Shown here: positions 34,054 through 44,599 of the stretch, piece by piece
How the letters are laid out: each line of letters opens with the position of its first letter
How positions within the stretch are numbered: the stretch's first letter is position 1
Source of the DNA: Fibrobacter succinogenes
GTDB lineage: Bacteria; Fibrobacterota; Fibrobacteria; Fibrobacterales; Fibrobacteraceae
DNA length: 64,000 bases
NCBI GenBank assembly: GCA_902794535.1
Contig: CADBHQ010000013.1
Location: 1 to 64,000 of the forward strand
Direction of reading: 5' to 3'
Made by a program: the position numbers and the translations under genes
The notes under the pieces: generated by a model
Told to the model about the DNA's origin: nothing
The model's input: the letters and a program-made list of their open reading frames with translations, nothing else
Databases searched by the model: none

Positions 34054-36126
34054 TTAGTTGAACTTCTTGAATTCAGCGACGTTTGCCTTGAATTCAGCGA
34101 GGTATTCCTTCGCGGCGGCCACGACGGCTTCCGGAGTGTAACCGAATTCCTTTTCGAGCACGGCAGCCGGAGCAGAGGCGCCAAAGCGTTCTAGACCGGA
34201 GACCTTGCCGAAGCCACCCACGACCTGGGCGAACAGGAGCGGAAGGCCGCTGGACTTTGCGAACACCGGAGTCCAAGGAACGATGATGGAATCGCGGTAA
34301 GCCTTGTCCTGAGCCATAAAGAGGGCCGGGCTGATCATGGAGACCACACGGACCTTGAGGCCTTCGCCACGGAGGATTTCGGCAGCGTCGTGAGTCAGGA
34401 GCACGTCGGAACCGTTAGACACGAAGGTCAGGTCCGGGCGTGCGGAACCGCAGTTGTCGCTCACGATGTAGGCACCCTTGCGGCATGCCTTGGAGGCTTC
34501 GTAGCGTTTGTCACCAGGGAGCGTCTTCACGTTCTGGCGGGTAAGAATAATCGCGGTCGGGCGATCGTTGTTTTCAAAAGCCATTTCCCAGGCGGTCACG
34601 GTTTCGAAGGCATCGGCCGGGCGGAGCACCAGCATTTCGGACTTGCCGTCTTCGCGCTTGAGACCTTCGAGCAAACGGATCTGGGTTTCGTGTTCGATCG
34701 GCTGGTGCGTCGGGCCGTCTTCGCCCACGCGGAAACTGTCATGCGTGTACATGAACTTGACCGGGAGCTTCATGAGGGCTGCCATACGGATAGCCGGCTT
34801 CATGAAGTCGCTGAACACGAAGAATGTAGCACAAATCGGATAGAGGCCGCCGTGCAGTGCGATACCGCAGCAGATGGCGCCCATAGTCAGTTCGGCAACG
34901 CCCACCTGAACGAAGGCACCCTTGAAGTCGCCTGCGCGGAAGATGCCGGTCTTGTTGAGGAAGGCCTGGGTGTTGTCGGAGTTAGAAAGGTCAGCAGAGC
35001 TGCAGATGCAGTTCTTCACGTTTTCAGCGAGGTAGCCGAGCACGGTACCGGAAGTCACGCGGGTAGCGACACCTTCCTTGAGTTCGAGGCCAGAAAGGTC
35101 GATCTTCGGAGCCTTGCCCGAGAGCCATTCCTTGAGGGTGGCTGCCTTTTCCGGGTTCTTGGCGTCCCAAGCAGCCTTGGCTTTCTTCCATTCGGCAACC
35201 TGCTTGCGGAGTTCTTCCTTGCGGGCTTCGAAGCCTGCCTTCACGTCGTCAAAAATCTTGAATGCATCGGCCGGATTGCCGCCGAGGTTCTTCACGGTTG
35301 CATCGGTAGAAGCACCAGCAGCGTTCAGCGGCTGACCGTGGGTAGAAACAGCACCTTCGAAGGACTTGCCGTCTTCGGCGATGGCGCCCTTGGCCATGGT
35401 GGTGTGACCGATGATGATGGTCGGCTTTTCAGTTTCGGCCCAAGCGGCCTTGAAAGCCTTGCGGAGTTCAGCAATGTTGTGACCGTCGGCCACGTCAATC
35501 ACGCGGAAGCCCCATGCTTCGTACTGACCAGCCAAGTCGTGGCTCATCACGTCTTCAACCTTGCAGGAGAGCTGCACCTGGTTGGCGTCGTAGAAGAAAA
35601 TGAGGTTAGAAAGCTTGAGGTGACCGGCAATACGGCCCACGCCGTAAGCGATTTCTTCTTCGAGGCCGCCGTCAGACACGAGGCATACGACCTTGTGCTG
35701 CAGAATGTCGCCAAAGCGTTCGACCATGAAGCGTTCGGCAATAGCGTTACCGAGGGCTACGGCATGACCGATACCGAGCGGGCCCGAGGAGTTTTCGATG
35801 CCGAGGGCGACTTCGACTTCGGGGTGACCCGGAGTGCGGGAGCCGAGCTGGCGGAAATTCTTGAGGTCTTCCATCGAGAGGTTGCCGAGCATGGCAAGTT
35901 CGCCGTACAGGAGCGCGGACATGTGGCCCGGGTCCATAAAGAAGCGGTCGCGGGCTTCCCAGTAGGGGTTTTCGGGGTCAAAACGGAGAAATTCCGAATA
36001 CAGGAGCGTAATGGCGTCTGCTGCGCCCATGGCTCCACCCGGGTGACCGGACTTTGCCTTCTGCACCATGGCAGCGGAAAGGATTCGAATGTTGTCAGCC
36101 GCTTTTGTAACCAACGCGTCTTGCAC
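34054..36126 (-). CDS. tkt: Transketolase
   Basis: Thiamine diphosphate enzyme of the pentose phosphate pathway that moves two-carbon units between sugars. The 690-residue product has KSGHPGGAMGAAD at the N-terminus, the ThDP-binding stretch VSDGGLEEEIAYG..FFYDANQVQ (the usual GDG is SDG here), the pyrimidine-domain segment FFVFSDFMKPAIRMAALMKLPVKF and THDSFRVGEDGPTHQPIEH. A second insert rich in Lys and Ala (about 300-350) lies between the first two domains. The start is GTG at 36126 with agagg upstream. It is the first gene of the tkt-nrdR unit. Confidence 0.95.
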   Translation of the reverse strand: MQDALVTKAADNIRILSAAMVQKAKSGHPGGAMGAADAITLLYSEFLRFDPENPYWEARDRFFMDPGHMSALLYGELAMLGNLSMEDLKNFRQLGSRTPGHPEVEVALGIENSSGPLGIGHAVALGNAIAERFMVERFGDILQHKVVCLVSDGGLEEEIAYGVGRIAGHLKLSNLIFFYDANQVQLSCKVEDVMSHDLAGQYEAWGFRVIDVADGHNIAELRKAFKAAWAETEKPTIIIGHTTMAKGAIAEDGKSFEGAVSTHGQPLNAAGASTDATVKNLGGNPADAFKIFDDVKAGFEARKEELRKQVAEWKKAKAAWDAKNPEKAATLKEWLSGKAPKIDLSGLELKEGVATRVTSGTVLGYLAENVKNCICSSADLSNSDNTQAFLNKTGIFRAGDFKGAFVQVGVAELTMGAICCGIALHGGLYPICATFFVFSDFMKPAIRMAALMKLPVKFMYTHDSFRVGEDGPTHQPIEHETQIRLLEGLKREDGKSEMLVLRPADAFETVTAWEMAFENNDRPTAIILTRQNVKTLPGDKRYEASKACRKGAYIVSDNCGSARPDLTFVSNGSDVLLTHDAAEILRGEGLKVRVVSMISPALFMAQDKAYRDSIIVPWTPVFAKSSGLPLLFAQVVGGFGKVSGLERFGASAPAAVLEKEFGYTPEAVVAAAKEYLAEFKANVAEFKKFN

Positions 36127-36220
36127 TTTTTTAACCTCTCTTTAGAATTAAGCGCCCCAAATTTAGTTTTTTTACAATTTTCTCTCAAGGTTATGGGACG
36201 CTTTTCACACTAAAACAATC

Positions 36221-39200
36221 TTATTTCTTTCTTTTTACGCCGGTTTTGACCAATCGATACTCAGTATGGCCATCTTTGAACTTGAAGTCGATACGCCAGA
36301 TATAGACGCCCGTACCCACATGACGACCCTCGTCAGATCGGTTATTCCAGTGTAAAAAGCCCGTTTTTGCGTGATTTCGGCCATTTCCGCGTATTTTTTG
36401 GCTCATTTCGCCATCATCACCGAATTTACGCTTGAACGTCGTCACCACGTTCGAGTAGCTATCGAAAATGGTCACGGTGGCCTTGTAAGGCATAATACTT
36501 GCAACCCTGATCACCGATAGCGTATCCGGAACACGGCTCCAGTCTTCGTCGCCAGGAGCAATCCACTTTTCCTTGTTCTTGATACCGCTCACCGCAGGCG
36601 CAGGAGCAACCTCGTAAAGGTATACGTTACCATTGCTACCGTCAATAGTTATCCCACCACGGCCCATCGGGTTGTCATACTTGTCGACATAGGTCGCCTT
36701 GGGATTGGTACGAATGCAATTGTAGGTCATGAGATTGTGGTCTGCCAGCACAAATGTCCAGACAAGGCCAGCCGAATCCTTTTCGAGCAGTTTCGAAATG
36801 TTCAGTGAATAGTCCAAGGTATCCTTACAATCTTCCGAATAGGTGAACAATTTTTTCCAGGCATTTTCGTCGCCGGTATTTTCGACCGGTTCCGACAATG
36901 TGATTTCCAGAGTATCCGGAGGAACTTCATTCGTGCATTCCATGAATTCATCAATAGAAATGGTTCCAGGACGCTTGACTGCCTTCACAGGCACAGCGCC
37001 AATACGGTCCTTGATTTCCATTTTTTGCGAGAAGCCACCCTTAGGCCTTGTCATCTTAAGATACGGTGTCTCTTCCGCATCGGCTGCGGTGGCGCCATAA
37101 TCGAACGAATCTTCAAGACGGGCTTCGACCCAAGAGCGACCGCTCTGCAGTTTGAAGCGCTTCTTGGACACGCTTTGCCACGTGCCACCAGCCTTGTTCC
37201 AATACAGGGTATCAATAGCAGCAACTCCTTCCTTTTGCTTTGACACATAGTGAATTCGAATGGAATCAGCCTCGCCATCCTTGTCGGCATCGTAAATTTC
37301 GGCGGTATCAGCCGGAATATAGTTCGAGTATACTACCAAGGAATCTCGTTTCCAGCCGAGTTTGTCCTTCTTGATTCCGGCCTTAATCACCACGCGGTTG
37401 TAAGAAGCGTTCATATTGAACAAGGCATCAAGTTTCGAGCTTTCCAAATCGTCCTTGTCATACGCAAAGTAGAACGTGCCGCTATATTCGAAGGTCGAGG
37501 TGTAGTCGCCCGTTTCCACGGCCTTCACCCACAGCGAGTCATACTTATTAGTAAACAAGAGAACATTCAAAGTATCCTTTTTATGGATAGACTTGCTAAC
37601 AGATGTCAAGCGGAGTTTAAATTGGACAGAATCACCCGATTCGAGAGAATCAAGATCCTTTTTGCCAGACGCATTCAAGAACCTGTAGCTAAATTCGACG
37701 GTATCGCCCACAATGACCGTATCGCGAGCATACGTTCCATAAAGCGGGTCCTTATACTCGGCAACAAGCGTATCACTGCCACTGCAAGAAATCGAACCGT
37801 CGTCTCGCTTTGCAGAGTATTCGTTCTTCGAAATAGCCTTGGCCGTTTCGTAGTAACCTGAACGTTTTTCGACAAGCTTGATATTGTTTTCGATATCACC
37901 CGACACAAGGCAAGAAAGCGTAGCCTTCACCGTGTCCTTGCCCGTCGAGAAATCTTCGGTCACAAGTTTCAAACGCAACTTACTCGTTTCGCGAGAAATC
38001 GGATCTCCGGCAACATCACCATTTACAATCGTGATAGAATCTTCAACATCCGCTACGCGAACTTTTCGATTGCAAACCGGAATAAAGGAATTTTGCATTT
38101 TCTGCCAGCGGGCGGAAGCACCCAATTCATCGACAGCGCGGACATAGTATTCAATAATACCGTTTTCAAAGGCCTTCGCCGGAATGTAGCCATTCCAGTA
38201 CCCATTGGATTCAGACATCAGACGTTCATCAAAGAGAACCACCGCGGAATCCTTGTAGAAGAGAGACGCACTATTGACTCCATTATCATCGGTAATCTTA
38301 AAGCGCAGGCTTCCCTTGCCACCCGTCGTATCGACACAAGCGACAGAATCCAACTTGATGACGGGAACATCGTTTTTAACAGGAATGGTGTATGGTTCCT
38401 TAGCCGGACTCATTACAGAAGGCGTTTTTCCCGTAAGTCCATTAGAATCGGTCGCGACCACATAAAAATCAATACCGGGGAATGTCACCGAAGCATCAGG
38501 AATTACATACTGCCACAAGGAATCATCAACTTGAGTCATTTCATACGATTTAAACGCATCGTTTCGTAAGCTGACGTCTCTAGTAAAGAGACGAACATCC
38601 TTAATGGCCGATTTGGATTTAACGATAACACTAATCGTAAGGCTCTGGAATTGCGGCTGATTCACCCCTACCAGTTTCCATGTAGCCGGAGTCAACTCGA
38701 TAATAGGCGGCTGAGAACTTTCATTCCAATAAGCCGTATCAGCAGCATCCTTGTTCAAGAACTTTGTCTTGATAACCACCGTATGAGTGTCACCATTCCA
38801 AACGGCATCGGGGCTCTGATAGCAAAGAATATAACGAGCCTGCACCGCGCTGCGGATGGTCGTATAAATATTAGACAACTGCGAAGCATTCGGAGCACTC
38901 GTGAAAGTTCCACCAGAACCATCAGCCAACTCTCTCAACGTGCTATTTGATGTCGTTGCAACAGCAATTGAATAAATATTGGTCTGCAAGGTTATGGCAC
39001 GAGACACCACTTCGCTCGAAGTATATACGTCATCATTATTAGCACCATCTGAAAACACAATCACAGCCGTTGGGTTCGTTTCGCCCACAAGCTGTTCTAC
39101 ACCAACCATCGTTCCCTTATTAATGTTGGTTCCATTGCCATTTGCTGTCAACCTGTCAACGGCGTTCAACAACAACTCCTTATCAGAAGTCATTGTTTGA

Positions 39201-42200
39201 TGCACCTTAGCATTAGAACCACCTGTAAAGCCAATAATAGCAGTTCTGTCATAGGGGCCCATTTCATTGATAAACTGACGAATTGAATTCTTTGCCTCCG
39301 TCATTTTCGTGCCGCTCATGGAACCACTTTCATCGACAACCAAGGCAACCGATACGCCACCAACACTTTCAATCGTTGTCGTTTGGGCGGGCAACGACTT
39401 ATTATCCTGGAACAGAACGAAATCAGTAGAATCAAGTCCAGCAATCGGTTTCCCACTATTCTTGTCTATCACGGACACCTGAGCACAAATGCCCGGATGA
39501 TTGCTCAAGTCAAGGCTTGTAATAGCAAGTTCTGGTTCAGCCGAAAGATCAAACACGTAGTTAGCCTTAATATGGCAATAACTCGATTGCGGTTCAGCTC
39601 TAGTCCTTGCATTCGAAGCATCATCAATCCGAACGGAGCCCTTGACTTTAATCCAAGAATCAAAGACATAACCACCATAGGGGATTGCAGATAAAGCCGT
39701 ATCGGTTCCCGGAGCTATATAAATATCGCCCGACGGAACCGCACGTCCACGAGTCGATTCAACAAACATGACATACGGGGTAATCATCTGCACCGCAAAA
39801 TCCTTAAGACGAGACGATTTTTGGGTCGTATCCTTGATGCCATAATAATAGGTCTTGCCTGGCATTCCTTGAAGGAGTACATAATTGGAACCCGTGAGAC
39901 CATAAGTCTTTACAGAAGAACCAAAGAGTGAATCTATTCCGTAAGAAATGCACATGCCAATAATAGAATCGACTTTCAACAAGTAGTGATTCGTATCCGA
40001 AGGTGTCCAGCGGAAGCGAACCGTAGACGTATCGTTATCGGCATAATGATGCAACTGGACATTGTAGTTTTTCTTTGTCGCAGTCAGTTCATATACACTA
40101 CCACGTTTGAAGGTAGCCTTAAGTGTCGCGGTATCGGCCGGAATCGCCATCGTCATGTTGGCATACGGGTCATCAATGCTTGCCGTACCCGATTCCACAA
40201 TCCACTTGTCAAAGCGGAATCCATTTTTCGCAGTAGCGGTAATAGGATAAGCGGTTCCCACCCAAGCAGGCGAATAACCCGTCGGAGAAGCGGTTCCGTT
40301 AGAATCCGCCACCAACGTCAGGCTAGCCTTTGTTTGCGAGTAACTAATCCAGAACGGCAACGGCTGCAGCGTATCGCGACTATTGTAATTCTTAACGGTA
40401 TAGCACACAGATTGACCCGCCGTAAGCCCTAACTGGTCTAGCTTACCCTTAGTTGAAGTCGTTCTCAATTTATAAGTATTAAATGTACACGTAGTATCAT
40501 ATTCCACCGTCATCGACAAGTCAAGGCTACGTATAGAAATCGCGTATTGGCCTGTGGTCGGGGCAACGAATTTAAACCTCACGCCATAAGACGGGCCTCT
40601 AGAATAATAATTCTCAACCAGCGTATACTTAGTTGAAACATCTGTAATCGGATACACGGTGCCCACTACAAAATGAGCCTTAACCGTACAATTGCCATCA
40701 GGTATGATAGAAGTTGCAGCCTTCGTCGAATCGATAATCTTACAAGAGCCCGATGCCACGCTCCATTTGCTAAAGCGATGGTCAATATCGGTCGTATAAG
40801 CCCTTATAGGAACGGTATCGCCTGCAATATGAGTCGAATCATACATACGGGAACCTGATGCACCCATATACGCATATCCCGTACCCGAAGTATCTGTGTA
40901 CAAGTTGGCTGTTTTTACAGCCTTAACCCAAACGCTATCACCCCTATAAGATGCCGTATTCGAAACAAATTGGAAATACCGCCTCTGATTTGCATCAAGC
41001 GTCACCAAAATTCTGCAGGATCCACCTACAGAGCATGATGTCGAATTATAATTATAGAATGTTGAATCGGCATTATAATTGTATATTATCGCCGCATTAT
41101 TCGTATTCATGACAATCGCATACATTCCAGAATCTCTGGTATTCAAAACCGTGCGAACACCATAAATATTTCTTCTAGTATTCGAGCCGTTGTCTTTAAA
41201 CGTATACCCTCTGAAAGAAGAAGTCAGCTGATAAAGCGGCAATGTCGAAGTAACCGGCTTGATAACCACGGACCCCGTTCCCTTAAGAATAAACGAGGTA
41301 TTAAGTTCAGAGCTATCTACAAATGCACCCTTGCCAGACACAACAGTCCACTTGACAAAATGCGCCCCCGAATCCAAAGACGTCGATAAAGCCAACTGAT
41401 CGCCAACAGCAAGCGTATCCACTCTTGACTGACTATCAATTTTGACGGTTCCCCCTCGAAGGGCCACGACAGAAACAGGATCATCCCAATATTCGGTCGC
41501 ATAAGGAATCGTACTTTCAAAAACTTCCTCGTTTGCGGCTGCCGCTACAACATTAAAAGAAACCTCATTACTTGTATTGCTATACGTTCTCTTTGCCGAA
41601 CTGAACGTAGAATCCGCTCCATAATATCTGTATGTACCTCTAAAGCCCTGCGGTTCAAACTTCAAAACAAAGATTCCCGACGTAGGAGCCTCGTAATGGA
41701 ACCTTAAACCGCCACTCGGCGAAACTTCGTAAAAGTCATTCTGGGTTACATAGGTCTTGCGCTTATCGGTAATTTCAATCAAGTTTGCCGCCTTACAGCG
41801 CAACTTAATCTTAGTGTCTTCCAAAATTGTGTCTTTAATACTATATGCCGTCGAATCGCTAAACTTATGCGAACCGCTCACAAAAGACCAACCATTGGGG
41901 CGATACCCCTTTCTAGCAAACGCTTCGACAAAAGCCACCTGCCCTTTAAGGACAGGCATCGAGCCCACCTTTGTCGAGCAGCGCGAAGATTCGCTTTGAA
42001 TTGTAAGCCATATTGAAGGAATGGTGTCGTAGCTCATGCTGAACGACATCGTAGAATCCCTAGTATAGTCGTTAGTCACAAGATAGAAGATGGAATCACC
42101 GGCATTGAGCAAAACGGTGTCTATAAGAGAAGTCGAGACGTTTTTACTAAAGTCATAACTCGAGAATGCGCCAGTCTGATAACGTTTCAAGTAACTCCAT

Positions 42201-43336
42201 TCGGTACTATCCTTGGTATACTTGATAACAAAACCACCCGCTTTGGGGGCTACAAAAGAGAACCTTACACCATTAGAAGGCGAACCCGAATAGAAATGAT
42301 CATACAGGTTATATTTTTTCTCCGTTTTTGTAATCGGATACACTTCGCCGGCCTTAAATACCGCACGAACCTTACAATTGCTGCTGATGACAACACCCGT
42401 TTGGGCCGCAGTCGGATTTACGATGGTACATGTTCCCGAGACCTTTTCCCACTTTTCAAAACGGGAATTATTTCTTGAAAAGGCATGCAGTGGAACCGTA
42501 TCGTTTATCACATAGGTAGAATCGTAGTTCCGAGAACCGGAACCCACATAAACATAGCCCGGGCCAAGCGTATCAGAGTTCACCTTTAACGTGGGGGCCA
42601 TACGGACAGAAACGGTATCGTCAAAGTAGCTCTGAGAGCTCTGATACATCGCAAAATAATACTTTTCGCCGGCGGTCAACGAAAGCGTAGTACGGCCCTG
42701 CGAAGAATGGCTATAAGAAGACTTTCTCGTAGCAAAAGTCGCATCGGTACCGTAATAATAGGCATAACGAGAATATTTTGCATTCGAAATCAAGGTGTAC
42801 AAGCCCGTCGCTGTGGGTTCATACGACATTTTGATGGCAAAAGTATTTTCTCCAATCAAGCTACTATTGGATTGGTAAGTATAGGGAACAAATGTACTCG
42901 AAAGAGGATAAACCGTTTCTGACAAAGCGACTTCTTGCACACTCGCCTTGATATTGTATTTGTAAGAGCTATAAGAAGTGCTGCTTGCACGAACCATGAG
43001 ATAATACGTTTTGTCTTTCTCACAATTAAACGTATAGCTCACAGTTCCAGAGCTATAGTCATAATCAACAGCGCTCTGAAAGGTTGCGTCGGTACCGTAA
43101 TAATACAGGTACCTAGTAAAAGAGGAACTTTCGTACGAAGTGGATACCGTGCAGAAGCCACTCTTTGCCGGCGTATAGCTATGACGGACATATGTCGCAT
43201 ACTGTGCGTCGTAATAATTGTCTTCGGCACTGTATACTTCTGGAGTTTCCGTTATCGGAAAAACCGTTCCATGCTCAACGGCTGCATGGGCCAGGATTGT
43301 AAAAAAAACAACAAGAACACTTGAAATTCGTGTCAT
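36221..43336 (-). CDS. Giant secreted protein with repeated PPC/InlB-like modules and a von Willebrand A domain
   Basis: A 2371-residue secreted protein with signal peptide RISSVLVVFFTILAHA. Residues about 24-1290 hold seven diverged modules starting near 24, 143, 333, 522, 697, 895 and 1085. Each opens with a V-Y-P-I/L-T-type strand and a pre-peptidase-C-like beta domain (VRFKFVAPTTGQY); most end in an InlB B-repeat-like unit (FEKWEKVSGTCTI, RAVFKAG). A von Willebrand A domain follows (about 1325-1505) with the MIDAS site VVDESGSMSG. Ig-like and long beta regions lead to a C-terminal FlgD-like segment (VTIFDSYSNVVTTF, GTGVYIWRIDFKF) of the kind type IX cargo carries. A surface adhesin is likely; the ligand is unknown. 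gagga lies before the ATG. Confidence 0.85.
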   Translation of the reverse strand: MTRISSVLVVFFTILAHAAVEHGTVFPITETPEVYSAEDNYYDAQYATYVRHSYTPAKSGFCTVSTSYESSSFTRYLYYYGTDATFQSAVDYDYSSGTVSYTFNCEKDKTYYLMVRASSTSYSSYKYNIKASVQEVALSETVYPLSSTFVPYTYQSNSSLIGENTFAIKMSYEPTATGLYTLISNAKYSRYAYYYGTDATFATRKSSYSHSSQGRTTLSLTAGEKYYFAMYQSSQSYFDDTVSVRMAPTLKVNSDTLGPGYVYVGSGSRNYDSTYVINDTVPLHAFSRNNSRFEKWEKVSGTCTIVNPTAAQTGVVISSNCKVRAVFKAGEVYPITKTEKKYNLYDHFYSGSPSNGVRFSFVAPKAGGFVIKYTKDSTEWSYLKRYQTGAFSSYDFSKNVSTSLIDTVLLNAGDSIFYLVTNDYTRDSTMSFSMSYDTIPSIWLTIQSESSRCSTKVGSMPVLKGQVAFVEAFARKGYRPNGWSFVSGSHKFSDSTAYSIKDTILEDTKIKLRCKAANLIEITDKRKTYVTQNDFYEVSPSGGLRFHYEAPTSGIFVLKFEPQGFRGTYRYYGADSTFSSAKRTYSNTSNEVSFNVVAAAANEEVFESTIPYATEYWDDPVSVVALRGGTVKIDSQSRVDTLAVGDQLALSTSLDSGAHFVKWTVVSGKGAFVDSSELNTSFILKGTGSVVIKPVTSTLPLYQLTSSFRGYTFKDNGSNTRRNIYGVRTVLNTRDSGMYAIVMNTNNAAIIYNYNADSTFYNYNSTSCSVGGSCRILVTLDANQRRYFQFVSNTASYRGDSVWVKAVKTANLYTDTSGTGYAYMGASGSRMYDSTHIAGDTVPIRAYTTDIDHRFSKWSVASGSCKIIDSTKAATSIIPDGNCTVKAHFVVGTVYPITDVSTKYTLVENYYSRGPSYGVRFKFVAPTTGQYAISIRSLDLSMTVEYDTTCTFNTYKLRTTSTKGKLDQLGLTAGQSVCYTVKNYNSRDTLQPLPFWISYSQTKASLTLVADSNGTASPTGYSPAWVGTAYPITATAKNGFRFDKWIVESGTASIDDPYANMTMAIPADTATLKATFKRGSVYELTATKKNYNVQLHHYADNDTSTVRFRWTPSDTNHYLLKVDSIIGMCISYGIDSLFGSSVKTYGLTGSNYVLLQGMPGKTYYYGIKDTTQKSSRLKDFAVQMITPYVMFVESTRGRAVPSGDIYIAPGTDTALSAIPYGGYVFDSWIKVKGSVRIDDASNARTRAEPQSSYCHIKANYVFDLSAEPELAITSLDLSNHPGICAQVSVIDKNSGKPIAGLDSTDFVLFQDNKSLPAQTTTIESVGGVSVALVVDESGSMSGTKMTEAKNSIRQFINEMGPYDRTAIIGFTGGSNAKVHQTMTSDKELLLNAVDRLTANGNGTNINKGTMVGVEQLVGETNPTAVIVFSDGANNDDVYTSSEVVSRAITLQTNIYSIAVATTSNSTLRELADGSGGTFTSAPNASQLSNIYTTIRSAVQARYILCYQSPDAVWNGDTHTVVIKTKFLNKDAADTAYWNESSQPPIIELTPATWKLVGVNQPQFQSLTISVIVKSKSAIKDVRLFTRDVSLRNDAFKSYEMTQVDDSLWQYVIPDASVTFPGIDFYVVATDSNGLTGKTPSVMSPAKEPYTIPVKNDVPVIKLDSVACVDTTGGKGSLRFKITDDNGVNSASLFYKDSAVVLFDERLMSESNGYWNGYIPAKAFENGIIEYYVRAVDELGASARWQKMQNSFIPVCNRKVRVADVEDSITIVNGDVAGDPISRETSKLRLKLVTEDFSTGKDTVKATLSCLVSGDIENNIKLVEKRSGYYETAKAISKNEYSAKRDDGSISCSGSDTLVAEYKDPLYGTYARDTVIVGDTVEFSYRFLNASGKKDLDSLESGDSVQFKLRLTSVSKSIHKKDTLNVLLFTNKYDSLWVKAVETGDYTSTFEYSGTFYFAYDKDDLESSKLDALFNMNASYNRVVIKAGIKKDKLGWKRDSLVVYSNYIPADTAEIYDADKDGEADSIRIHYVSKQKEGVAAIDTLYWNKAGGTWQSVSKKRFKLQSGRSWVEARLEDSFDYGATAADAEETPYLKMTRPKGGFSQKMEIKDRIGAVPVKAVKRPGTISIDEFMECTNEVPPDTLEITLSEPVENTGDENAWKKLFTYSEDCKDTLDYSLNISKLLEKDSAGLVWTFVLADHNLMTYNCIRTNPKATYVDKYDNPMGRGGITIDGSNGNVYLYEVAPAPAVSGIKNKEKWIAPGDEDWSRVPDTLSVIRVASIMPYKATVTIFDSYSNVVTTFKRKFGDDGEMSQKIRGNGRNHAKTGFLHWNNRSDEGRHVGTGVYIWRIDFKFKDGHTEYRLVKTGVKRKK

Positions 43337-43454
43337 TTCGTCCTCTACCTAACAGATGAATAGTACAAATATATTAAAATTCGGTTTATCGTATTTCTTT
43401 GCTACAAAAAAATTCTAATTTGAGTACCACTTATTTGATGAGGGAATAAACAAG

Positions 43455-44519
43455 ATGTTCTTATCTACCAAAAATGTACTCAAAATAGCATTGCTGTCTC
43501 TCGGCATCCAATATGCCTACTCCATGGAACTTCGCCCCTTGGCTCAATTTGATTTTCCGGCCAAGGTAACAATCAAGAAAGAAGTCGGCGATGTCAAGGA
43601 AGAAAAGAAATGGGACACCGACCCCGTATTCATTGGTGGCGCAGAATTGCTATTTGGCGCTGAATTTGCACCGATTCGTTACGGTTTTGGCCTTGGATAC
43701 AAGAGCGCCCAGAAAGACGGCGGCACCATTGTTGTCCCGGCCGCCCTCCCTATTTGGGGAAACATCTCATTTGGCGCTTATGGTAAGGATTGGATCGCCG
43801 TTCCCTATGCCGTCGTAAGACTCGGTTCCCTCGCCCCGCTTACCGGTAACGGAAACTGGTGGGAACTCCCGCTTAACTTCTTCGCAAACGGCGGTGTGGG
43901 CGTCATGTTGCCCTACAACATCGGCCTCGAAGTCAACTATAGCTATTCTTCGATGCTCAAGTCGTTCGAAAGCATGGATACCGAATTCCGCGTTTCCTCG
44001 GCTCGAGTCGGCCTGCAGCTCTCTGTCGGTTTCGAACTGACTCATGAAAGAACTTATAAGGAAGACAAGGTTCAAGAAATTAAGGAAGAAAGCCATATTT
44101 CGGAACCTGTGGAAGAATCTAGCGAACCGGAATCCACCGGATTTGACTATTCCGGCGGAGCCTACGACACCACCGAGCCGGAATCTTCGTCTAGCGAATC
44201 TGATTCTTACTCGCCGTACACCCCCTATAATCCGGAATCGAGCGAATCTTCTACCGAAGACTCTACAAGCGCTCCTGTAGCAGAAGAAGCCCCGGCCGAA
44301 GCTAGTGCTGAAGAGCCGGCTGCAGAAGAAGCCGCCGCAGAACCCGAAGCAGAACCTGCTGCTGAACCGGAACCCGAACCGGCCGCAGAACCCGCTCCGG
44401 AACCGGAACCCAAGCCCGCTGCAAAGAAGGCTTCGAAGAAGTCCAGCAAGAAGGCATCTAAAAAGTCTTCCAAGAAGTCTTCGAAGAAGTCCTCCAAAAA
44501 GAGCAAAAAGAAGAAGTAA
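43455..44519 (+). CDS. Outer-membrane barrel-like protein with acidic and Lys/Ser-rich tail
   Basis: A 354-residue protein with signal peptide FLSTKNVLKIALLSLGIQYAYS. Residues about 24-200 alternate hydrophobic strands (FGAEFAPIRYGFGLGY, IGLEVNYSYSSML, ARVGLQLSVGFEL) as in a small outer-membrane barrel. The tail is low complexity in three zones: Ser/Glu/Tyr-rich (about 215-270), Ala/Glu/Pro-rich repeats of AEPEPEP type (about 270-325) and Lys/Ser-rich repeats of KKSS type to the end. The charge switch from acidic to basic is marked; a Lys-rich end could bind peptidoglycan, LPS or DNA. It is divergent from the giant secreted gene. No family recognised. Confidence 0.8.
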   Translation: MFLSTKNVLKIALLSLGIQYAYSMELRPLAQFDFPAKVTIKKEVGDVKEEKKWDTDPVFIGGAELLFGAEFAPIRYGFGLGYKSAQKDGGTIVVPAALPIWGNISFGAYGKDWIAVPYAVVRLGSLAPLTGNGNWWELPLNFFANGGVGVMLPYNIGLEVNYSYSSMLKSFESMDTEFRVSSARVGLQLSVGFELTHERTYKEDKVQEIKEESHISEPVEESSEPESTGFDYSGGAYDTTEPESSSSESDSYSPYTPYNPESSESSTEDSTSAPVAEEAPAEASAEEPAAEEAAAEPEAEPAAEPEPEPAAEPAPEPEPKPAAKKASKKSSKKASKKSSKKSSKKSSKKSKKKK

Positions 44520-44562
44520 CGCTCACACGAAAATGAAATCTGAATAAATTCAGAACGAACTA

Positions 44563-44580
44563 GGCGCCCACGGGCGCCTT
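44563..44580 (+). terminator. Possible terminator
   Basis: A perfect GC stem ggcgcc-cacg-ggcgcc followed by ttcattattta, a weak T tract, 44 bases after the barrel-like gene. Confidence 0.5.
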
Positions 44581-44599
44581 CATTATTTATATTTATAAA

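Noticed and set aside
34390..36213. A 607-codon plus-strand frame opposite tkt
   Set aside because: Antisense shadow of strongly biased transketolase codons; no motif was found.
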